DNA of 64,000 nt, taken from the NCBI GenBank assembly GCA_963693085.1, contig OY856412.1:345212457-345276456 (forward strand). Direction: 5' to 3'. The notes below the pieces were generated by a model, which saw only the letters and a program-made list of their open reading frames with translations, was not told the origin of the DNA and did no database searches. Made by a program: the position numbers and the translations under genes. How positions within the stretch are numbered: position 1 is the first letter of the stretch; each line of letters opens with the position of its first letter. Shown here piece after piece: positions 55,330-64,000 of this stretch. Origin of the DNA: Alisma plantago-aquatica. Lineage: Eukaryota; Streptophyta; Magnoliopsida; Alismatales; Alismataceae.

Positions 55330-55885
55330 ACTTTTCAAGGCGTCGATTGTATAAATAAACCGAAACCTAAACTCTACAGTGTCAGATGATAACATAAACC
55401 GACATCCAATCTATGAAGGGCGACCAGACACATGTACCGCTTTTATTAAGTGTCGGTTACTTAATAAAAAATCGACACCTAAAATTAACCGCCAAATCCA
55501 AAATTTTCCAGTGAAAAAAATTACCTCCAAAATTTGACATATGGCGTCGGTTGATAAATAAAGAACCGACGACTAAAGGATATTTGCGAGATAGAAATTG
55601 GGCACATTTTGGTCATCGGTTTTACTACAACTACCTACGCTTATGAGTTTTCCCGCGCTATCCACGGGGAATTTTTCACACCCTTTAAGCTTTAGTTTTA
55701 AGTAGAAACTGACGACTATGGTTATAAATCGAGAACGATTTTTTTAATCGACATATGAATATAGACGTCGGTTTTTTTTGTAGTTAAAAACCGACGACTA
55801 TAATCAACTATTGGTGTCAGTTTTTGTTAATAACCGACAGTATTAGTTTTAGTTGTCGTTTTTTTTGAATAACCGACGCCTATGG
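55330..55885 (+). repeat. CACTA subterminal repeat region (AACCGAC / GTCGGTT motifs)
   Basis: At least twelve copies of ACCGACRMCTA or its reverse complement GTCGGTT lie here, often as pairs separated by T-rich or TAATAA text, for example 55460-55500, 55545-55575, 55768-55800 and 55810-55880. Such motifs are the known binding sites for TNPA-type proteins in CACTA elements and can fold into hairpins. Confidence 0.75.
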
Positions 55886-55924
55886 TACAGTTAATAGCCC
55901 CGCAAACAGAACTTTTCCCCATTG

Positions 55925-56250
55925 TTCTCTGTTTCATTGCGACGTGCGCTAGGTCTGGTGATTTCCCCCGATTGGTCCCTGCCGCCGTTCGTCTCCTCAC
56001 GCGCCGCTCGCCGCCGTTGTCGTCTCTGCCGCTCGCTGCTCGTCGCCGCTCGCCGCTGTCGCCGCAGTTCTCGTCATCGTCGTCGCCGCCTTCGCCGCAG
56101 TTCTCCTCTGATCCTCACCGCTGGCACTGCCAGCGTCACCTCCAGCTGCTCTCCTCTGCTCCGGTGCTGCCAGCTTCACCTCGTTGCCCTCAAGGAACGC
56201 CGGCTTCTTCCTCTCCTCGTTATGCTCCTCGTTTTTCCCAATTTTGAGTG
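55925..56250 (+). other. GC-rich, CpG-rich leader of the CACTA element
   Basis: Composition changes sharply to CGCCG/CGTCG-rich text, in contrast to the AT-rich surroundings. The two overlapping frames (55882-56247, 55922-56431) give Ser/Pro/Arg/Leu low-complexity products with no domain. I read it as a leader or first-exon region or a promoter CpG island. A captured host gene fragment is also possible. Confidence 0.45.
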
Positions 56251-56539
56251 CCGGTATGGGAACCATATGCAGGTGGGTCGTGTTGATAGCCCCGTAGGTG
56301 GGAAATCTGATGACAATGTTTTATTATCACAACCATATACATTCTTCTTTCCCATGATTTATATAATAATAAAAATTGTCAAAGAAGAGTGGGTAGTAAT
56401 AGCTACAAAAGATCATGAAAAGCACAAATAACAGTGAGTAGTAAAGTTGAATACCTTGTTGTAGGCTACACAACATATGAAACTATAGTAGCATTTTCTT
56501 GTATATGTGTTTGATATTCTTATATCACTAGAAAGAAAG

Positions 56540-56725
56540 ACTGCCATTTTCATTACTAACAATCTAATAGTCCATGATAGAACAAAGCATACTGATGTTG
56601 ACTGCAACTTTGTGCGTCATGCTATTCTAAATTACGTGTATATGTACTTCATAATTGAATGTTTAAGCAAGTTATAGATATCTTCACCGAACCTCTTTCG
56701 GAAAATTGTTTCATTGTTGAGCATA
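56540..56725 (+). pseudogene. Ty1/copia RNase H C-terminal remnant inside the CACTA element
   Basis: The plus strand reads AIFITNNLIVHDRTKHTDVDCNFV in pieces, then after a frameshift VIDIFTEPLSENCF. These are the last blocks of copia RNase H (HDRTKHIEVDCHF and ADIFTKPL in the family). About 60 codons, with a stop and a frameshift. It was inserted or captured before the CACTA arrived, or into it, and is too short to place in a lineage. Confidence 0.65.
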
Positions 56726-56972
56726 TTGAGAATCCTAATCACCCTTCTTGCTTAATGAAGAACTGTAATGCACACATGTCACATGCTTGGAATGTAAATG
56801 ATGAACTTTTCCCTAAATTGCCAATCATGCTTTTAAAGACATCAATAATCACCCTAACTTGAAGAACTAGGATTTTAGGTATAAGAATGAGAACACATTA
56901 TTTGTTGGCCTAGAAACCCATCCATGATTTACTCCATAGGAGTAAATCTTGGATATTCCCCGGTTTAGGACT

Positions 56973-57168
56973 GTTCTTGAACACCTAATCTTCCTTAGGA
57001 TGTAAGTTTATAATGCGTATTGGGTTTCCAAGAAAATTTCGGCAACATTTCACCATTTGTTCTCTAAGTACATATGTACTTGGAGAGCAACGGGAAAATG
57101 CTGCCGAAATTTTCTTGAAAACCCAATACACATTATACACTTACTAGTGAGATTAGGTGTTCAAGAAT
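56973..57168. repeat. Foldback / MITE-like inverted repeat, arms about 95 bp
   Basis: The left arm starts GTTCTTGAACACCTAATC and the right arm ends GATTAGGTGTTCAAGAAT. Inside, TGGGTTTCCAAGAAAATTTC pairs with its complement at 57090-57125, and the centre ACATATGT (57070-57077) is a palindrome, leaving almost no loop. There are mismatches and a small indel near the outer third. It lies about 110 bases upstream of the transposase start. I see no clear target duplication. Confidence 0.8.
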
Positions 57169-57276
57169 AGATAGGTGGTACACATATATTATATATAATA
57201 ATGACATCACATGTATTTGTTAACCCTAGACCCTAATCTTATTGTAATGTATACTTGTTTTCTCTTTGATCATAGA

Positions 57277-60200
57277 ATGGATAGATCATGGATGTCCATT
57301 CACAATCGCTGCACCCCAAAGTTTATTTCTGGTCTTGACCAGTTTATTAGATTTGCCGAGGAACATAGGAAACAACATGGAGATAGGTTCTACTGTCCAT
57401 GTAGGCATTGCGGTAACAACTTGAAAGTCAACACTGGTGAGGAAATCAAAACTCATGTCATGTGCAACGGGATTATACAAGGCTATACAGAATGGCACTG
57501 GCATGGAGAGATTTCAAACCCGAAACCGGTGGATGTCGATAGCAGTGCTTGTGTTGAAGAAGAAATTGCATACGATGACGTAGATGTGCATGAACCAGTT
57601 CCAGTAGACATCGTTGATGCGATGCTGGATAGTTGTGGGGTAGAGCACACTGATCCACCTCCCATTTTTAGAAACATTGTGCATGATGCTGAGATACCGT
57701 TATAGACAGGTTGTACTAAGTTTATGAAGCTTAGCACTGTGTTGAGATTGGATAAGTTGAAAGCTAACAATAGATGGAGCGACAAAAGCTTCACGTCATT
57801 GTTGTCTTTGTTGAAAGAAATGCTTCCTGAAGGAAACGAGCTGCCAATCTCAACATACCAGGTAAAGAAATTGTTGTTCCCAATGGGAATGGATGCCAAG
57901 AAGATACATGCATGCCCGAATGATTGTGTATTATTTCAAAAGGACTATGGTTCAAAATGTGGTGCGTCACGGTATAAATTGATGACTTCGGGGGAGTCCA
58001 AAAATGGTTCTCCTGCCAAGGTGATGTGGTATCTACCTATAATATCACAGTTTCAACGCTTGTTTGCCAATCCAATAGATGCGAAGAATTTGAGGTGGCA
58101 TGCAGATGTTAAGAAAAATAATGATGGGATCCTACGACATGCGTCTGTTTCCCCACAGTGGAAGAAGATTGATCTATTGTAACCTGAATTTGGTGAAGAA
58201 GTCAGGAATCTAAGACTTGGGCTTTGTACAGACGAGATGAATCTGTACGAGACATTGAGCAGCGAACATAGCACTTGGCCATTCATGCTTGTTATATACA
58301 ATCTTCCTCCCTGGCTGTGTATGAAAAATAAATATGTAATGATGTCGTTGTTGATATCGGGCCCTAAAAAACCTGGAAATGACATCGATGTTTATCTTGA
58401 ACCTCTGATTGATGACTTAAAGAAACTCTGGGGTGAAGGTGTGATGACCTATGATGCTTCACAAAGAGAGACATTTCGTTTGCATGCTATGTTGTTTTGC
58501 ACTATTAATGACTTTCCAGCATATGGGGATTTGTCTGGATATAGTGTCAAAGGAGCTAAAGTGTGTCCTATATGTGAAGAGAACACTGATTCAACAAGAC
58601 TAAAACATGGCGGTAAGACTGTATATCTCAATCATCAAAGGTTTCTTCCAAAATTCCATCCATATCGTAGGAAGCGCAAAGCATTCAATGGATTGAATGA
58701 GGAACAGAGTGCACCTAAACCTATACCAGGGGAGGTTGTTTATGAAAGAGTAAAAGACTTTGTCAATGAATTTGGTAAGAGATCACAATGTACTATGGCC
58801 ACACAGAGCGACAATTCTTCATTCAAGAAGAAGTCAATATTTTGGGATCTTCCTTATTGGATTTCTTTGACAGTCAGGCATTGTATCGATGTAATGCACG
58901 TTGAGAAAAATGTCTCTGATAGCATCATTGGTACTCTGTTAAATATACCAAGTAAGACTAAAGATGGGATAAAATCCAGACTGGACCTACGTGAAATGGG
59001 AATAAGGTCAGAATTAAAAGAATTATGTGAAATGGGTAATAAAAGAACATACTTACCTCCCGCTTGTTACACGTTGTCTAGAAAGGAGAAGAAATCTTTT
59101 TTGTGAATGCTTGGTAAATGTTAAGGTGCCACATGGTTACTCATCCAACATCCGTAGATTGGTATCAATGAAAGATCTGAAGTTCATAGGTCTTAAATCT
59201 CATGATTGTCACACTCTAATGCAACAAATATTGGCCGTGGCAATTCGGTCTATATTGCTGAAGCATGTAAGGTTTGCAATCACCAGACTTTGTTTCTTTT
59301 TCAACAGTCTCTACAACAAAGTTATTGACCCTGATACTCTCGATAGTTTGCAAAGAGAAGTGGTTATTACCCTATGTCAGCTTGAGATGTATTTCCCTCC
59401 TTCGTTCTTTGATATCATAGTACATCTTGTTGTCCACTTGACTAGGGAAGGGAAAATCTTGGGACCGATTTTCTTGCATTGGATGTATCCCTTTGAACGA
59501 TACATGAGCATTTTTAAAGGTGATGTTTGAAACCGTTATCATCCTGAAGGGAGTATTATTGAAGGTTATGTGGCGAGAGAGGTTATGGATTTTTGCAATG
59601 ACTTTCTAAGTGGTAATGACACTCCTGATAATGACAAGAATATTGACGAGCTATTTGGCAAAGGAATTTTGGGATCACGTGTGAAAGTAATCAGCCGTGA
59701 GCAGTTGGAACAAGGTCACTTGTATATTTTACACAACATGGACGAAGTGAACGTTTATATCGAGGAACATACCAATTTCATCAAAAGACAATATCCTCGA
59801 GCCAATACAATGTGGCTTGCTAGAGAGCATAACAAGACATTTATTAAGTGGTTTGAAGATAAAGTCTTACATCAACTATCTCAAACACCAGATGATATTA
59901 CTGAAACTATCAAATGCCTCGCCTTTAAACCAAAATTGACTGTCATGTCTTATGAAGGGTATGACATTAATGGATTCACATATTACACAAAGCGCCAAGA
60001 TGATAAGAGTGTTGTCCAAAACAGTGGGGTCACCCTTCAAGCATCGACTATGTTTTTTGCAAGTGCAAAGGATGAGAGTCCATGTGAAGCTAAAATGTCA
60101 TATTACGATGTCATTGAAGACATATGGGAATTTGACTACATAGATTTCAGAATTCTGCTCTTCAAATGTAATTGGGTTGATAACACCAAAGGAGTTATAG

Positions 60201-60519
60201 TGGATGAATTGGGTTTCACTTTAGTGAACTTTGAAAAGATTGGCGAGAAGGGTGAACCATTCATATTGGCATCACAGGAGAAACAAGTATTTTATATCGA
60301 TGATCTTGCAAATGATAAATGGTCGGTTGTTCTTCATGGTAAAAGACAGTTCATTGAAGATCCTATAGATGAAGAACAGTACTATGATAAGTATGATGAC
60401 TCCTGTCCATTCTCGGTTAGGTTGCCAACACCAGAAAATATTGAAACTAATGATGACTTGTATGTGCGCGGAGATCACAATGAAGGATTGTTAATTGATA
60501 AAAATCACAATATTAGAGG
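57277..60519 (+). pseudogene. CACTA transposase (TNP2-type, Transposase_21), broken
   Basis: Transposase would cut the element ends and re-insert it. From ATG 57277 (MDRSWMSIHNRCTPKF): transposase-associated zinc-like domain with FYCPCRHCGNN and H (57277-57520); linker; Transposase_21 core with KSFTSLLSLLKEMLP, CPNDCVLFQKDY, VIYNLPPWLCMKNKY, SGPKKPGNDIDVYLEPL, INDFPAYGDLSGY and CPICEE (57750-58700); DUF4218-like HDCHTLMQQILAVAIR and PPSFFDIIVHLVVHL (59160-59620); DUF4216-like GYDINGFTYYTKRQDD and FKCNWVD (59940-60350). Stops occur in frame at 57703 (TAG), 58180 (TAA) and 59528 (TGA). A one-base frameshift lies in the T run at 59097-59102. A donor-like AG|GTATTT is at 60519. Domain names are by recognition only. 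Confidence 0.85.
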
Positions 60520-60766
60520 TATTTTTTATTTTATACGTTTTTATTTTTCTGAATATGTGAACTTTACAATTTGAATTAATTTAACTATACAAAATTCTGA
60601 AAATTTAATATATTGTTCAAAACTGAGTATCAAACCATCACTTAAAATTTGAGCTTAATTTATAATGTGAATTACTTTACAATGTGAATGTGAACTTTAC
60701 AATGTGAGCTTTACAATTTGAATTACTTTACAATGTGAACTTTACAATTTGAATGTGAATTTTCAG
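60520..60766 (+). other. Intron or spacer with short AATGTGAACTTTACA repeats
   Basis: Between the end of the transposase frame and the next ATG the sequence repeats ACAATGTGAAYTTTACAATTTGAAT several times (60555-60755) and ends in TTTTCAG, a splice-acceptor-like stretch. It is AT-rich and non-coding. Confidence 0.55.
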
Positions 60767-62374
60767 ATGGCTGAGCATTCTCTTGATGACCATGCTGATG
60801 ATTACCGTGAGGGTGATGAAATAAATGTGCCGCCTCACAATGTATGTTTTAAAAATATATCATATATTTATATCTATATGTCCATTTATAGTTATATCTT
60901 GTAAATGTGTTTATTTTGTCAAATTTTAGGTTGATGATGCACATGTACCATCTGAAGCACTTGCGGCACTTGATCATCAACACTAAAAAGTTGATAAGAG
61001 AAGGGGCATCACTGTGATGAAGAAGTTAATTGCGCAAAAGGGCAATGGACCCAAACTTGTTTTGGATTTTGATAATGCAGGAAATGCATATGGTGTGAAT
61101 CGCAATTCATTTGTTTCATATCTTGGGTTTGTTACTCGTAGCCATTGTGGTTGTAAGATAGATTCTTGGCATAAAGTTTTAAGGAGACAAAAGACTTAAT
61201 ATGGAGGGATTAATGTGTGATTTATTATTAATTTGCAATTCTATTTTTTAGATTACTAAATTTTTAGATACTAGTTAATATCAATTCTATTTTGTAGAGT
61301 ATATATGAATTGGATGAAAAGCTACATCATTAATGCATGATGCAACGCTGTGGGAGAGTCCTAAGGAACTATAGGACAAATCTCACCCGAGAATACATAA
61401 AAGAAGTTGACAAGAGGAAGAAGACAACCACTGAATAGTGGAACTTCCTGGACAAAGAAGAATGGGACGCGTTTGTCACTTCAAGACAAACTGATGAATT
61501 CAAGGTATTAGGTGTCAGTCTCAATCTTATTAATTAGTATATGTTGTATTCACTTATTCAAGATTAACATTTAGTGTTACTAACCAAATCATTAATGTGC
61601 ATACTAACTAGGCCCTCAGTGAGGCACAAAAATCAAGGCGTGCGCTGAATGTGCATGACCACACAATGGGTCCAAAGGGGTATGCAAGCATTCTCCAAAG
61701 ACTACAGTCTGAGGCTACTGCTCAATCTGCTGCTACTCAGGAGTCCTCTACCATAGGTAGCACACCTCTGCCTCGCCATGATGTCTGGATAGCTGGGAGG
61801 AAAAATAAGAAGGGAGAAATAACGAAGGCCGCAACTGCTGAGGCGGTTGCAAAAATGGTAAAATACAACTCTTACAACAATCATTCGAATATTGATTATT
61901 TGTGTTGTTTAATTAATTACAAATTTTTGTTTTGGCAATTAGCGGGAGCTGCACGAGCCGAGGAAACAAGGCAAGTTCGTCCCTGAGAGAACAAGGGATG
62001 AATTGACAGTTGCTCTGGGTAACCCAGATCATCCTGGACGTGTTAGGGCTATAGGCACTGGTGTGGGCATCAAAGCTTTTTTTGGGCCATCCTAGCGCAA
62101 ACATGTCCCAAAAGCGGGACTTTCACAAGAAGAGGTAACATATTCTTTCTTTATAATGTTACTATAAAAGAGAATTCAATAATTAGAATTTGACGCTTCT
62201 TTTATCCATGTATAGGTAGATAAGCTATTTGATAGGAAACTCGAAGAAGCAATGAAAAAGTGGCATACATCTTAGACTACCACTTACCAGAAAATACCTA
62301 CTACAGGCTCTACTCCTACTCCTATTGTAGAGGTTGGGAGTAATCTTGTAGAACCACCACCTAGCACATCCTCT
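60767..62374 (+). pseudogene. Second CACTA gene, Ptta/En/Spm (TNPA-like) family, spliced and broken
   Basis: Probable exons, judged by GT/AG edges and kept frame: 60767-60841 (MAEHSLDDHADDYREGDEIN), 60930-61212, 61298-61504, 61612-61857, 61943-62134 and 62216-62374. Key text: KGNGPKLVLDFDNAGNAYG, then RVLRNYRTNLTREYI, EEWDAFVTSRQTDEFK and HDHTMGPKGYASILQRL, the conserved core of the plant Ptta/En/Spm family; then WIAGRKNKKGEITKAATAEA and GNPDHPGRVRAIGTGVG. TNPA-type proteins bind subterminal repeats and assist transposition. Stops at about 60984, 61197, 61436 and 62092 break it. Exon limits are approximate. Confidence 0.7.
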
Positions 62375-62504
62375 GTAAGTATTTTTATGACATAGTAACT
62401 AGTTTTTTAATTCAAGATGATATGTGTATATGAAATTGTAGTCGTTTCAAAAAAAAGATGATATGTATATATGTATATAACATTCTTTACACAAAAATTT
62501 GTAG

Positions 62505-64000
62505 GGGTTGAAGCCATGTCGTCTAAAAAGTAATGAATATGTCATTGCAGAGGCGCCAGCTTACCCATCCCTACCTGGGGAAATGTTTCACGGGTCTCCA
62601 TTACCATCTGGTTGGATTCGTGTGATCCCGGTACATATATTCCAAGGATGGGTGGATCTTCCATTGCCATATGCCCACCCAGATTGTAAAATGCTTGGTG
62701 AGGCAGAAGGCAGAGCGATATTGTGGCGAAAAGTGGATGTCCTCTTTACTGAAAATGAATGATAAATTTACATTATGTTAAATTGTTAGTGTGTGTATAT
62801 GATGTCAGTTGATATGAAATTATATGTATATACAGGTTAAAAAGAAGACACACACATCATCTAGGCCTCCACTTCCACATCCTACATTACCCAGTTGGGT
62901 TCCACAGGACCTACCTATCCCGTTAGGTCCTAACTGTAGGGGTATGACAATATGGTTAGGCGAACATGATATAAACTGCCCTATATCTATTTCTTTATAT
63001 TCAGATTCTGCATGTCAGTCATACGAAAGCAAACTATTTATACAAGATATTTTGGAGTTGTTTGGATATGCTTGGCTAAATACATCTGTGATAGAGCTAT
63101 GGATAAGGTGAGATCTTCTTTATACATCCATATACCTTGTGTATGATCTGGTGATCTAGTTTCTTATTTATTAATGCATGTATAATTCATAGATATTTTA
63201 TAGCTACTTAGACAAGATATGTGCAGATTTTGGATTCGAACATGTAGGATTTTTGATTCCATCTTTGATTAGTCTAGTAGCTAAAGACCCTATGTCAGTT
63301 CAACAATACTACTGTGAGGCTTTTACAAATTTTTCTTTAAATAAGAAGACAGTGATAATGGATCCACTCAATGTAGAGTAAGTTTACTTTGCTTATTATA
63401 ATTTGGACTTAAGAAAATTACATTTTTATTGCGGATTTTGAGTTATTAATTTTTAACTTTTTTACCTCTAGTGATAGGCATTGGGAGTAACTGGTTATTG
63501 TCCCCGAGACGGTCACTGTTTATTATCTTGATCCTAAGGGGAGTAAATTGAATACAAGATTTGGACATATAATGAAAATGGCATTATTCTGGTGAGAAAT
63601 ATTTCATTTTCATATCCGTTAACATATGTTATTACATTACTATTTAATTGCAATGTTCTGTGTTACATTAACATGTAGGGTTTTGATGAGTTCAAAAAGG
63701 CTGGAGGAAAGGTCCACACGAAAAAGAACCAGCCAATAATTTGGAAGAACGTTAAAATAAGTTCCCGGTTGCAATATATGTATATATTATTTTTGTGAAC
63801 AATGCTTAATTAGTTGTATTTTTTAATATTTTGTATGTTTGAATTTATAGTGTGCTACAAAAGACAACAGATGGACAGGTGGATAATATGTGATGTGATA
63901 TATGCACATGATTATCAAACATGCCGCACTGGACATCGATTGTATTTCTCAGGTATTATATAGTCTCATTAGATAATATGAAATATAACAATATTATTTA
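62505..64000 (+). pseudogene. Ulp1-like (C48 cysteine protease) gene of the CACTA element, decayed, runs off the window
   Basis: Exon-like pieces: 62505-62762 (APAYPSLPGEMFHG, PSGWIRVIPVHIFQGW), 62836-63107 (PIPLGPNCRGMTIWLGEHD, ESKLFIQDILELFGYAWLN), 63193-63377, 63472-63591, 63679-63750 and about 63851 on. The 62505 block resembles the TNPA-side domain, so these may be later exons of the preceding gene. The protease part shows DDRHWE (catalytic His), a stop, then VIVPETVTVYYLDPKG (catalytic Asp). The region where a Gln and catalytic Cys are expected (CGYYVM in the family) reads GG, stop, YVM at about 63880, so the nucleophile seems lost. Ulp1-type proteases cleave SUMO from proteins; why CACTA elements carry them is unclear. 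Confidence 0.6.

Larger units (their letters stand above)
55302..64000 (+). mobile_element. CACTA (En/Spm) DNA transposon, left 8.7 kb
   Basis: It begins with the terminal sequence CACTACTACAGAAATGAC, the CACTA signature. Then come subterminal inverted motifs (55330-55880), a GC-rich leader, a TNP2-type transposase region (57277-60519), a second gene related to the plant Ptta/En/Spm family (60767-62374) and Ulp1-like exons (62505 to the end). The right terminal repeat is outside the window. The transposase carries three stops and a frameshift, so this copy is not autonomous. It sits 33 bp from the gypsy unit. Confidence 0.9.

Overview
This window is a stretch of plant nuclear DNA, almost certainly from a flowering plant with a large, repeat-rich genome. 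It is AT-rich overall. I find no host gene, rRNA, tRNA or CRISPR array. Nearly everything is transposable element: a Sirevirus-type Ty1/copia element, several Ty3/gypsy elements with very long LTRs, a non-autonomous LTR element, and a CACTA (En/Spm) DNA transposon. The gypsy pol family (Tekay/Del chromovirus with C-terminal chromodomain), the initiator-tRNA-Met primer sites and a CACTA with a Ulp1-like gene all fit an angiosperm. The species cannot be read from the sequence.

Layout. 1-1385 holds a gypsy gag-protease scrap (minus) joined to the 3' part of a gypsy LTR (plus). 1386-2113 is unassigned. 2114-10037 is a degenerate Sirevirus: 5' LTR, primer site, gag, protease, integrase, RT, RNase H and an extra post-pol ORF. 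It is cut off at 10037 by a very large gypsy unit at 10038-55268, bounded by two ~5.4-kb LTRs in direct orientation and by matching 5-bp target duplications (GTATC).

Inside that unit only a broken gag (15636-16786) and a short 3' end (48930-49874) appear to belong to the outer element. The interior holds further pieces of the same LTR family: a partial LTR with primer site and gag on the plus strand (about 17000-20090), an inverted partial LTR (20097-20543 and 27968-30355), an inverted gag scrap (30356-30637), and a full inverted LTR (30773-34316 and 46958-48929). Two clean later insertions split these. One is a 7.4-kb non-autonomous LTR element at 20544-27967. The other is a 12.6-kb Tekay element at 34317-46952 with two 3902-bp LTRs. 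The Tekay gag-pol is still one reading frame of 1565 codons, broken only by 12 stop codons, all TAG or TGA.

55302-64000 is the left 8.7 kb of a CACTA element: terminal repeat, subterminal inverted motifs, a GC-rich leader, a copia remnant, a ~196-bp foldback, a broken TNP2-type transposase, a broken Ptta/En/Spm-type (TNPA-like) gene and a decayed Ulp1-like gene. Its right end lies outside the window.

The LTR divergences I sampled by eye agree with the nesting order: about 8-10% between the outer LTRs, about 6% for the non-autonomous element and about 3-4% for Tekay. No element here looks able to move on its own. The points most worth following are the shared stem-loop in all the gypsy LTRs, the dense palindromic 22-24-mers in the LTRs, the TAG/TGA-only decay of the Tekay frame, the non-autonomous element that keeps the last pol codons, and the foldback next to the transposase.
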